A stretch of 64,000 nt of DNA, taken from Amborella trichopoda. Taxonomy: Eukaryota; Streptophyta; Magnoliopsida; Amborellales; Amborellaceae. Below the pieces are notes generated by a model, which was not told the DNA's origin, did not search any database, and worked only from the letters and a program-made list of their open reading frames with translations. Shown here piece after piece: positions 24,082-35,700 of the stretch; positions within the stretch are counted from its first letter, which is position 1; every line of letters begins with the position of its first letter. The stretch is taken from assembly GCF_000471905.2 (NCBI RefSeq), contig NW_006500010.1:1779315-1843314 (forward strand), in the 5' to 3' direction. The position numbers and the translations under genes are program-made.

Positions 24082-24963
24082 CCCTAGTCTATTTTTGAAG
24101 CTATGGTCCAGCGGGGATAAACTGTGTACTTACTCCTGCGGATAAACTTGGCCGAAATGTCAATGGGAAATCTTGGTTATTCTTTCAAAAAATTAATTTG
24201 AAAATTAATCATGAGCATTGTTGGGATACTTTGGATATTCTATTTGTTTTTGTTATTATTTTTTTCTTTTTGCATGTACAGGATGGTAAAAAGCATGAGG
24301 ATGAAGATTTGAGCTTCTATCAAGTATATAAAAAATAAAATACAATATACGCTCTCAATAAGTAGGACTTGTACATAAAATACAAAAAATTAGCCATTTT
24401 TAAATGAAAAAGATTTCTATACTTCCTCTACTACTCCATCCAGCCATCCAATTTAGATCAAATAAGTCATTGATCGTTTGATTTAGATATGATGTTTGAG
24501 AGTATTTTATTTTTAGTTTTTATTCTACAAGTTATATGAATATAATCTAGATCGGATGCCTTAGAGTATTTTATTTTTAGTTTTTATTCTACAAAATCTA
24601 TGAATATAAAATTTGATATGTGCCACCATCTTAATAGGCAAACCTAGATAAATATTTCTAATAAAATAAAATAACGAAAAACAACCCTAAAACTTTTAAA
24701 GGTATTTTGATCATTTTATTTTATCAAAATCTTTGTGCCCAAAATTTGGTGTCACAATATTTTGTAGAAAAAAACTTAAAATAAAAGAGTGTAGAAGAGT
24801 GACATTGTAATTGAATCTATCTCTTCATTCAGATCTAGGGGATGTATAGAAAACTTGCCTTATAAGTTGTTTTTTGGAATTGATTTGTTAAAAGTTCTTT
24901 AAAAAATTCCTTAAAAATTCCCCAAAAAAGAAAAAACTCATTTTATAGTGGGAATTTAAAAAA
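24082..24963. other. Carrier upstream region
   Basis: AT-rich, no genes seen. Contains a short direct repeat of about 60 bp (AGAGTATTTTATTTTTAGTT near 24490 and 24560). Confidence 0.4.
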
Positions 24964-25348
24964 GGGTGTGGTTTCTATAAGATTGCAACCTTAAACAATC
25001 CAATTAAGGTGCACCATAAAATTTTATCATAACATATAATTTTGCTGTAAAAAATTCTTAGTATTATCTTAAAATCTATTTTTATACCTAATTAGATAAT
25101 TTTAAATTCCAAAAATGGTAAAAATCAAGTAGATCTATAAATATATGAAAATCTTGAAAATTGACAGTCTAGATAATGTGTTACTATTTTCAAGATTCAA
25201 AAACTTAATTTTTTTCATCTTCATAGATCTTGAAGTCTAGATGATTCATTAGAGGGCTTTTTCAACATTAAAACGACATTTCTAATAGATTTTGAGGTAC
25301 ATATGTGATTCTACATTCTAAGGTTGCAACCTTATATAAGCTTTTCAG
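24964..25348. mobile_element. MULE-type MITE, copy 2, with exact 9-bp target duplication
   Basis: A 385-bp element flanked by TTTAAAAAA at 24955-24963 and 25349-25357. Nine-base duplications are the Mutator-like signature. The ends read GGGTGTGGTTTCTATAAGAT and, inverted, CTGAAAAGCTTATATAAGGT. The TIRs continue through TTGCAACCTTA. Non-coding. Confidence 0.85.
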
Positions 25349-26185
25349 TTTAAAAAAAAAACAAGCTTTCTATACTTCCCCAGTAGCTATGTACTTCCCC
25401 TTATCAAAGAAATTCCTCAAAAATTCGAACATTATAGTAGTCTCCATAGGTAGTAAAAGATATCGACATCTATGGCTATGAGGCCTTACTTGTCTTAGCC
25501 TAGGAAATTCCATATATCCAACGGTCATATCCATATAAACGTAACTCTTCAGGAACCCGTTGGAGATCAAGGAACCCTTTCGCTTTCTCAAAAACCCACT
25601 GGATAAATACAATGGTTACCCTTTTTTGATATCGGGTTTGATCTTATACGAACTTCATAAATTTTTACCAACAACAATGATATCAACCTAGAATATCAGA
25701 TCCGTTGTTATATGGTAGAGTTCATTTGCGAGAAATAAGATTTGGTGGTGCCCAACCTAGAAGAGCTGAAAGAATGGTCATCACAATTAGAGAACCAAGG
25801 CATCCGGCCAAGACTAGCCTTCTCGGATGACGCATTGCCCAAGATAGCTGCTGTAAAAAACGTCTTGTCCCCGATCTTAGAGAGCACTATCTTGAGAATT
25901 TTCCGGTCAATTTTCTGTTCACGAACGGGGGTGTACAGCCTTGTCTTGTACGGCTCCAACGAGTTTTATGGAGGGCTCTCTGTCTCTGCTCTTCCTCCCC
26001 TGTGTGACCAATAAAAAGCGACGTTTGTCTCTCATTAAAGAGTCAGTAGATATTCCAATTCTTATAGAATAGATCCTCTCCAATATAATTGAAGATACCG
26101 TATAAGGAACAGCAGATGACCCTACCAAAAATAGGCGGTATTTTTTATATAGATTAAAACAATCTTCAAGATATATAAACTTAAT
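25349..26185. pseudogene. Unclassified region with a possible GDT1-like fragment (minus, about 25800-25895)
   Basis: The minus strand encodes ILKIVLSKIGDKTFFTAAIL. This resembles the UPF0016/GDT1 cation-transporter signature (S-E-x-G-D-K-T-F-F-x-A-A). The normally invariant Glu of the E-x-G-D motif is Lys here. No flanking GDT1 sequence or exon structure is evident, so at most it is a broken fragment. Base composition is less AT-rich than the neighbours. The resemblance spans only about 14 residues and may be chance. Confidence 0.25.
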
Positions 26186-26790
26186 ATTTTATGATGCCAT
26201 CCTATAGATGGGATATGAAGTAAATAGATTGGATCATTGTGTGTACATCAGTAAATTCACAATATTTTTATTATATGCATATGATATCTTAATAGCTGGA
26301 AATGACTTAGAAATGATTAATAAGACTAAGTTATGGCTTTCTTCTTGATTTGAACGGAAGGATATGGCAGAAGCATCTTATATCCTAAGCATAAAAATAA
26401 CTAGAGCTAAAAAATAAAAAAATATTGTACTTGAGCCAAAAGAGATATCTTGATTTTTTTCTCAAAAGATTTAAAATATAAATTTGTATGCCATTGTTTA
26501 CTTCCATTGAAAATGAAGTAAAGCTGTTTAGGAAGGATTGTCCAACAGAATGATAAAAAAAACCTAACGTTCCCTATGCACAAGCTATTGATAGCTTGGT
26601 ATATATACTAAAAAACCTAACGTTCTTTATGTACAAGCTATTGATAGATTGGTATATACACTATGATGTATAAGGCCAAATTTGAATTATGTCGTAGGAC
26701 TTATAAGGCCAAATTTATACACGCTTCATAAATTTATACCAACAAAAGAATCAGGAACATTATGGTTTTCCCTGGACATATTACCTGGTG
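26186..26790 (+). mobile_element. Ty1/copia fossil (reverse-transcriptase fragment)
   Basis: The plus strand shows a decayed copia reverse transcriptase core, including LLYAYDILIAGNDLEMINKT (the YxDD region) followed by further pol-like remnants. No LTRs were found. Old and broken, with several breaks; boundaries are approximate. Confidence 0.7.
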
Positions 26791-27160
26791 GTCCCCTGAT
26801 GGTGTAGCTTCTAGTTGAAGGAGCACAAGGAATTCATGGAATTAGTGCCTCTTCCTCTAACTACTACTAAAGCTCTTCTTGATGCGCTTGACCATTGCTG
26901 TAGAATTACCTTAAATGTCAAGAGCATTGCAGTCAAAGTCGGAAGATAACTTGATACCAGCCAATGCGCCAAGAGCTTCAACAGAGGCAGCCACAAAGTT
27001 GATGTCGTGGTCTCGGATTAGCAGACACAGCCAATCTCTCTCCTAATTCAGCTCGTAGACTGTAAGCTTCCTTAGCAGACACAGTCAATCTCTCTCCTAA
27101 TTCAGCTCGTAGTGTGTAGGCTTCCAAATGGCAGGAAGTCCGAAAGGATCATCGGCGTGT
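26791..27160 (-). pseudogene. Unidentified decayed coding fragment with an 18-codon tandem repeat
   Basis: A 54-bp tandem duplication (27018 and 27072) translates on the minus strand as EAYSLRAELGERLAVSAK twice without interruption. Downstream the protein-like sequence continues (DHDINFVAASVEALGALAG...) only after changing frame, then meets a stop. This suggests a decayed gene piece or retrocopy. I do not recognise the parent family. Confidence 0.35.
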
Positions 27161-29432
27161 TACGATGCAACGATCCCTTGTATCTTCCACAGAACCACAG
27201 AGATGGAGGCAACATTACAATTCAACCAATCAACTTCTAGATTTCTACAAAAGAGCTGAACACCAGACATGGATGTCCAGGCAAAAGGAGGCTTCAAGTC
27301 CACATCCCATGTGGATCATAGCACCTTTCTTTGGGGCATATTTGGATGTATTCACTATCACTGGTAATTCACTGTTTCGATAAAATTAATTTTAAAATGT
27401 TCATTATAAAGTTATCTGAAATAAACTTTTAGACAGTTTTACGTTACGTTTATCTTTTTGTAAAACTGCTTTTACTCCAATCAAAGTACTTTCCTGAAAA
27501 TCACAAGTTTTTAGCTGAAAATAACTGAAAATCACCAAAAGAAATTAATCCCCTTGCTATTCCCCTTCCAGTCCAAAGCCAACCACTGTGAGAATGCGTA
27601 GCTAAGAATGAGGTGCCAATTGATGTATGCAGCTTCTGCGGATTGCGACGTACCACAGGGAACACTTGATAATGAAGAATCTGCCAACCTAATTTGGCTA
27701 ACCCACCACCTTACTATAAGCGAGTCTTCTCAGATTGAGCCATCCTTCACCCAAAGGCTTACACACTTTGTTGACAGGGAATGAACTTGCAGAAGGAGCA
27801 AAACTCTTCATAGTAATACTAAATTTGTATAGAATACGTCTTATTATGTAAAAATGGAATGATTTCGGTTAAAGAGACCTTTCTCTTAGAATCTATTCGA
27901 TGGGACTTGCTGCATAAAAATGAAATGATTTATGTTAAAAGTGTCCTTTCTCGTAAGATCAATTTATGTAAAATGCATATGGTTGTTTACAATGAAAAGG
28001 CCTATATCATTTAGTAAGTTCACATGTTCATTAAACCCAATTTCTGTGAAAATTCGGTGGAGTCACTTTATTCCGTCGCTCTCCGTTTAATTTTGAGATT
28101 TTTCAGGCACAAAAGGCAGGCTTGCATTCTTGAAAACGAGAATAACACCTTTGATCAAAAAAAATGAAATATTGACATAATTCATATTATTAATTACATA
28201 TCTCTGAGATCATGATGAATAATTGTATGAAAGCCATATGTTCGACAAGAAAAAGTTTTGAACTGCTCATAAAGAGTTGTTTTCATTGAATCCCCTGATG
28301 TAGCATAAATGATGGCGTTCATACGCCTCTTTTTTCCTAGAAAAGTAACAAGTGAGTCGGCCCACATGCATCCTCCCTGGTTTTCAAGGGATTTCGGATT
28401 TTAAACCCATACCGAGTTGACGCAGACTCATTTTGGACTCAAGTCCACGAATTTTCAGCTCCAAAGACAGTGTATCCAATGATCTTTGAATAATTATACA
28501 GTCCAAGAAATTTTTCCAAATTATTTTGCTTTTGAGGCCCAAAATTAATTAACTTTTTCTTTTTAAGATTCATAATCATGTTGGTTTAGATGATAGACCT
28601 TCAAATTTTGGATCCAAAATCCATCTTGGATCAATTTCGAAGATGAATACGTAACACATTTGCCTCAAAAATAAAGAAAACCTTGATAACATTGCGGCTA
28701 GCACATATCTGGTTATAAAGTTCAGAAATCGCAGAACCTGAAAAATAACCAAAACGGCCAAGTGCAAAAAATTGGTACCTATTAAAAATGATTTACAAGT
28801 GATAAAATTACTCCAATACCATCCCAAAGTAAGGCGCCATTACATGCCCCTATTTGGATGGCATGAACTCCATTTAAGGGAGTTGTTTATAAAAATGTGA
28901 ATGCCAAACAATTTTTAGGGAAATTTATGAAAAAAATCGCATTTTATTTTCAAATTAGTCTAATATATTTTATATTTTACATTCAAGTCTCTTTGAGAGT
29001 TTATATAGTATTTTAATTTTATTTCCTTTTCTATACATTGAATTGAGTTCAAATTTGGAGACTTGATAACTCTCACCATCTCACATTTGGCAAAAGAATA
29101 TATAAAGAAAACTCTATTAAAATGACCAAAGTAAACCTAAACTTTGACATTTATGGAGATATTTTGATCATTTTTATTAGCTTTCTGTTTTTTTAAAGAT
29201 TTCATACAAATGCATTAGAATTAGATATGGAAGCCCAACATTTGAGCTTAATCAGATATATAGAAAGGAAAATAAAATTAGAGTATACTATTGACTACAA
29301 AAGGACTTTAGTGTAAAACACAAAATATACATGACTATTTTTTAATTTCAAAAATAAAAATTTCTATCAATTTCCATTTTATTTTTGCATATTACTTTAT
29401 GGACATTTTGGCTGCATTTCATTAACAAACAA
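27161..29432. other. Intergenic spacer
   Basis: No gene recognised. A 12-bp block GCCCCTATTTGG at 28846-28857 has an exact inverted partner at 29909-29920, possibly the ends of a larger non-autonomous element that encloses MITE copy 3. Confidence 0.4.
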
Positions 29433-29822
29433 GGTGTGGTTTGCATGAGGTTGCCATGTTAAACAATCAAAGTAAGGTACACCTTTAAATTTTATCATAA
29501 GAGGTAAGTTAAAAATTCCTAGGATGGCCTGAAAATCCATTTCCATCTCTAATTATAAAATTTTAAACTCCAAAAATAATTCAAATCAAATAGATCTATA
29601 AGCATATCAAAATCTTGAAAATGAATGGTACAAATAATGTATTGCATGATGCACTATTTTAGAACTCAAAATCTTCTTCTTTTTTTTTCATATTTATATA
29701 TCTCAATGACAAAATGGTCAATTACAAGGTTTTCCAACATCAAAACAACCTTTTTCAATAGATTTTTGAAGTCCACCTTAAATTCTACATTTTAAGGTTG
29801 CAACCTTATATAAATTTTTTCC
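29433..29822. mobile_element. MULE-type MITE, copy 3
   Basis: About 390 bp. Starts GGTGTGGTTTGCATGAGGTT and ends AGGTTGCAACCTTATATAAA plus TTTTTTCC. The interior is collinear with copy 2 (AGATCTATAA, AAAATCTTGAAAAT, GATGCACTATTTT, CATCAAAACAACC). Target duplication is not recognisable, so it is probably older. Confidence 0.8.
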
Positions 29823-30136
29823 TTACTAGAAAGGACTTCTCCTGACTAACTTATGCGTTCTTCAATACGAAATGGACGAAAAAACAGGACCATCATTATT
29901 AATGGTCCCCAAATAGGGGCTTGGGTTCTAAATAAGAGTCTTACAATTAATAGAGGACCTGCTCTTTTAAGTCAATATTAAAGCAAAATCAAATGCTTAC
30001 AAAATTGAGAGAGAGTCAATCTTGATGCCTAAGACACTGAACAGCAGAATCCAATCCTATTTCCAGAAGACAAACTTCATAGCAAGTGTTCTCATTGTAG
30101 ACATCCCAGTCAATAACATAAACCTGTTAAGGCGTG

Positions 30137-30172
<36 letters not shown>

Positions 30173-30472
30173 GGCACAAATTGATAGCAATCACCAACTT
30201 CATGTACTCACAATCCGTAAAATCAATCATCACATTTACAAATCCAATGGCTGTACAGCGAGCGCTCAAAAGGGCCATTCTCCTTTCTCAAAAGAGCATT
30301 CACACAAAGTAACAAAACCTTTTAACTCAAAAACAGGAAGCTTGGTTGTCAATTAACTGGAAGAAATGGCCCCGAATGAGCTGAGCACAGCTAACAGACC
30401 CAAGCAACTTGTATATCAGCCTGATGATTCAAGCTCAATGTCAGTGGTGTGGGCTTCAGCTCTCTCTCAAAA
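29823..30472. other. Spacer and BONZAI 3' UTR
   Basis: Contains a (TC)n(CA)n microsatellite at 30136-30172. The stretch next to 30473 should be copine 3' UTR. No conserved coding frame. Confidence 0.4.
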
Positions 30473-32698
30473 TCAAGGAGGGGGTGGAGCACCACCTTGA
30501 GCACCTGGCGGGTGGGGCAAGATATTCCGACTCCTCATGAAGTTTACAAATTGCGCAGGCAGCTCCTCCAAGAGAGACTGAACAACTGAGATCTGCTGGC
30601 CTGGAGCTTTGAAAACCAGGTTGCACAAGAGTGAGCCAGAATATATAGAACATACAAAAGCACATGCACACCAACATATGGGCCTTTTCTATGTTTTGAC
30701 TATTGCTTTTATCCAAATTCAGGGAGGAACCCTTCTTCTAAAATCATCAGGTGCGAGATATAAACCAATATATAAAGGAAAGCATACAAAGAGTCTATTT
30801 ACTTTTAGTACAAGAGATCAAAATCAATCTTGTTTGTCAAATTTTAAATTAGACGTTTGTAAGTATGTCATTGACTAACTCAAGTTCAAAAAAAAAATTT
30901 CATACTTCGTGACACACCCCAAGCCATCTAAATTTGACAAGTAAGGGCTAAGAATGATTGTGACCTCCTTGTAAAATAGTAAATAGTCTCATAGTAGAGA
31001 GAGAGAGAGATAGAGAGAGAATTTACTTCTTGATAAACAACCCTCAAACAATTCAGCCTAAGTGGTGACCTGTTTTGATGAAATTATCCCCAACGATGGG
31101 AAAAGAGAAATCTAAATGCCTTTACATTCTCAAAAGAGGTCTGGCAGGTAGGTGGTCAGAGATCCAAAGGTGCAATGATAATTTTTGAATGAGATATGGG
31201 AAAATACATCATAAATAATCCATATATGGAGATGTATACATCATAAGGACGTCAATTGACTGATTTGTTGCCCGCTGATAGGCTACCAGTTTGATTCGAT
31301 CTCATTACTATCGCATCCTGATTAATCCAATTGAACAGCTGATAACTAGGAAGTCTTATAATTTTGCCTACAAGACTTGTGAATAGTGTAATTCCCCTGG
31401 GATATCGTGCCACCCCACAATCCATGAGAAATTGATTAATTTTGTGTTAGGACTGGAGCACGGCAGTTTTAGGTGTTTTTTACATTCCCTTTAATATAAT
31501 GTTCTTATCAGAGAGTTAAAGAAGTGGGATTCAAAAACAACTTACCATGCACTTCTCGGAATGGAACAAACTGTACAATATCACGAGTAGCTATTCTCCC
31601 CGTGGTACTCTGTAGTAATTCTCCTTTATCCGCATCTAAGATCTGTTCCAGAAATATCACCATATCACATCCAAATTCTAAAATTTCCCAGTTAAGAATA
31701 ATTCCACAAATTGGATATAATCATATAATCAAAACAAAGACCTTTGATCTTCTTTAACTAAAGGAACAGTGAGTTGTTTATGGTAAATGGCAAACTACAG
31801 TCGCATCGAGCGTTCATTCATGATGATGGATATTTGTGTGGATTTTGTTAATCTCCAATATTCATCATTGGAAATGGACCGTGGATACCCCAAACTGTCC
31901 CATATAATATGCATAGGTGGTGTACTGCATACTTTCCAATAAAAATCCCTGTACATCTGATTCTAGGATGACAATGTGCTTTACAAGATCAAAGCAAAAC
32001 TTGACAGGATGTTATCAACTCTGAAACTGCACTTGAGTCATTAACGGCAGTAGGTATTGATAACACAACATAAACACAAAGTCACATGGTAAACGAGTTA
32101 GGAAATGGTGACCCTTAGTTAACACGCAGTGCTTCTAAGCATCACAGATGCTTCACTTGTAACACTCTAGCCAACAGAACAGAAAACTTAATATCTATCC
32201 TAAGGATTATCACAAAGCAATCCATATTTTACAATATCATACACCTATTCAACCATGCATGATCAATAAAGGGACAGTAGAGGGCAAAGTGTACCTCCAT
32301 TTCCTTGAAATCAGTCCCTCCAACTCCAACTATTATAATTGACAAAGGCAAGTCAGATGCCCTCACAATGGCATCCTTAGTCTCTTGGAGATCAGTAATA
32401 ACCCCATCCTGAAGAAAAACTCACTATTATTTTGTTTAAAAGGAAAAATCTTACATTATTATATCAAGAAAGAAGCCTCAAGGAAATTCACTAATGACAT
32501 ATCAGGCACTTTACCGTAATTATAAGCAGGACAAAGTACTTCCTTTGATTAGAAAACAGTGACTGGTTAGCTCTTTCTGCTGCCTTATTGATCACATGCC
32601 CAAATAAAGTTGGTCCAGCAAGGGATACATTATGCAGAGCACTTGTGTAGGCTGTCATGATGCCATGTATCTCTTGAACCTGTAATGAGATTGTGAAT

Positions 32699-32743
<45 letters not shown>

Positions 32744-35700
32744 CTCCATTGGAAATGAACAATGTTTTCTTTTTCTTTTGGGTGGGGGGTCAAAATATGT
32801 TTTTAGTTACAATACGTATGCAGTATAATACTGATGCATCGAATACTTAAGCTTGAAAAATCATAATCTTGCATTCTCATGACTTGATTGAAAGGTCCAT
32901 TATGTGACAGACAAGAAGCAGCCAACGCTTAGTGAGGATTAATTCTTTGCATTACATACAGGACCAAAAGAAAGCGATAACCAGTATTTTAAAACTCGCC
33001 AAGCCCGTTTTGGCACTCAGGCGAGGCTTCTCAGACCAGGCACCTTGCTGGGTCCTAGTGAAAAACCTTGGGAACCAGCTGAGTCTCACTGGTTCCCAGT
33101 GTTTCTTTTTTGAATTTGTTAAGACAGCCAAATCTGACTTCGACATGGCTGTGTAGACCCCTCCAAGCAAAGCATTTCTCTTTGAAAGAAAGCATGCTTC
33201 AACAGTTCATACACACCATATTCCATCAGAACATATAACTACAGGGGCCTATTGGCAGCCAGTAAACAACCCAGCCATGCCACCTCTCAGGATGGGTCAC
33301 CAAACTCAAAAAGGAAATGAAAGATATCCAATTAGTTGTTATTGTATTATTTATAGATGTCCCTAAGAGACTATGGACTCATGAAATCTACTCCACAAAT
33401 ACATCAGAAATGCAGCACAGACAGGGAATTCCCATGGAAACAACAAGGTATCCAACACAGCAGCCAGTAGAACCTTGGCTACATGTTTATGCATATCAAC
33501 AGGAGTACGGGTGCATGCGTGTGTATACATACCTGTGTGTATGACCATGAAATCTAACTACTTTTGGGTAAGAAACATTAATTATTCACTCTCAGCTGCA
33601 ATTTTTCTCTTTCTCATTTCTTTAATACAAATTTAATATTCTCAAAAAAACGTTAATTATTCACTCTTTCCTAACCATTTGCATCTTTGTTAGATGTCCG
33701 CATAAACTGAATAAATACAAATGAATAATAACCTCTAACAAGCTTAAAAAGAATGAAAGAATAAAAGATATAAAGGAAGTGAGGATAGAATACACTGAGC
33801 TACCGTTATGGTACATTTGACAGAAGCTTAACAATAACCATGACCATGCCAGCACCCTCAAGGCAATTGAGATGCAAATAGATTGACAGAAGTTCAAATA
33901 TTCTAAATGAGAAGAAACAGAAGGATATAAAATGATACAATAAATAACAAGCAAATTAAAATCAAGACATGATCATATGTGCACACTCAAATTTACAAGA
34001 ATGGAGCACGAAAACTGAGTGGAAACTCACCTCGGACTTAACCGTACTACCATTCAAGTTAAAGCAATGAGAAACAGGCCCATCAATTGGCCTCCCTCCA
34101 AAACCCCAGGCAGCGAAGCTTTTATCAGAATCATAGAATTGAATGACCTCCCCAATTTCTATTATGGCCTGCAACAAAAAACCAAATAAGAAACACCAGC
34201 AACCATGTGGATCAAGCATGTCAAAGATGATTATGTCTAGAAGAAAAGCAAGGAAAAAGGGTCATCAAGAATGAGCATTCTTTTTCAATATCAGCCACAA
34301 AAGAGGGATAACCTCACCTGCTGGTAAGCATTCAGTCTACCTGAAGGATCGATGTAATGCAATGAATCAGCGAGCCGAGGATTTCCATTTGAAGCTGATT
34401 AACAGAGAAAAGTATGAGAATTAGCTCAGAAACTTAGCTAAACCATGAACATTTAATAATTAGAAAGTAGGGAATACCTGTGAAATCAATAGCAACCAAG
34501 AAGCAGAGCTCAAAACCCACAGAAATATAATCCAAGAAACTATAATGCTGCTTCTCAACAAAGTTATCCACAAATAGCTGACTCTTCAAAACCTGAGAAG
34601 AAATAATAGGAAGACTCATGACTAAGTAGTGAATATTCAGTAAAATTGATTACACCTCTCATGAGAACATATTCAAAGTTTGTAAAATACCTGCTTATGG
34701 GCATCCCCTGCGACAGGCACAGGCACCTCTAAATAAAGATTTATTCCACCATGGTCCTTGTGAAGACTTTCCAGGTCTAACATTGATTTTTGAACTTTTC
34801 TGTTAAAGGAATTAATAAATGAGAGCCTAGCTTGTAAGTTCCAAGCATGAAAAAGACAAGAGAGGACATATGAGAAGCATACCCAATAAGTTCATGTCTT
34901 CCATTGCTATTGAAGTCATAACATTCAATAATCAACGGGTTCTCCTGCATGAAATTGAATAACCATCATAATAAAGAAAAACATAAGTTCTATGTGGAAC
35001 TAAATTTTTAAAATGAAGTGTTTCCCAGGCACTTAATTGAAATAATATAATAGAGAAGGAAAGATCCTTACCTTGCATCCAAATTGCTGCATGGTAAGGA
35101 CTAGGGGCCTCCATGTAGGATTAGAACTGTTCTTTATCACTTCTGTCTTACAAATTGGAATTGGAGTGCCATTCTCCACAATTTTATATATTATCAAGAA
35201 AGGGTCCTGCATGAAGAATACTCCAAAGTCAGGTACCCAGCTAGCTTTGAGCACTCTGCCCCAATTCCTGTGATGCAATAATTCCTAGGCAAACACATAC
35301 ACTTTTAGAGAACAGATCCTTCTTTTCGAGATCAGAACAACGTATTTTCATCTCTATAACTGTCTTTGATGCCATGGCTTCTTCGGCATGGAGAGTCAGC
35401 ATTCCCAGGTTCTTTGCCCCCATTGCATTTCTTCCTTGAAGAGTAAGTGTCAAAGTTCTATCCCTCTTTGTGACTATCTGGAAAATTAGGGAGAATAAAT
35501 CCAGTCAGAATTTCTGCAGTGCACTTCATTTACATATAGATGCATCCATGTCCATGCACACCCCATGCCTCTAAAGAACTTGCAAGGTCGATGGTACTTT
35601 AATATTTCACTCACAAAGAGAGCCTCAAACAAATGGGAATCATAAAAAAAAAAGTTCAAAGGCCATTTCCCAAAAAGAAAAGAAAGAATTGTTATCAGAA

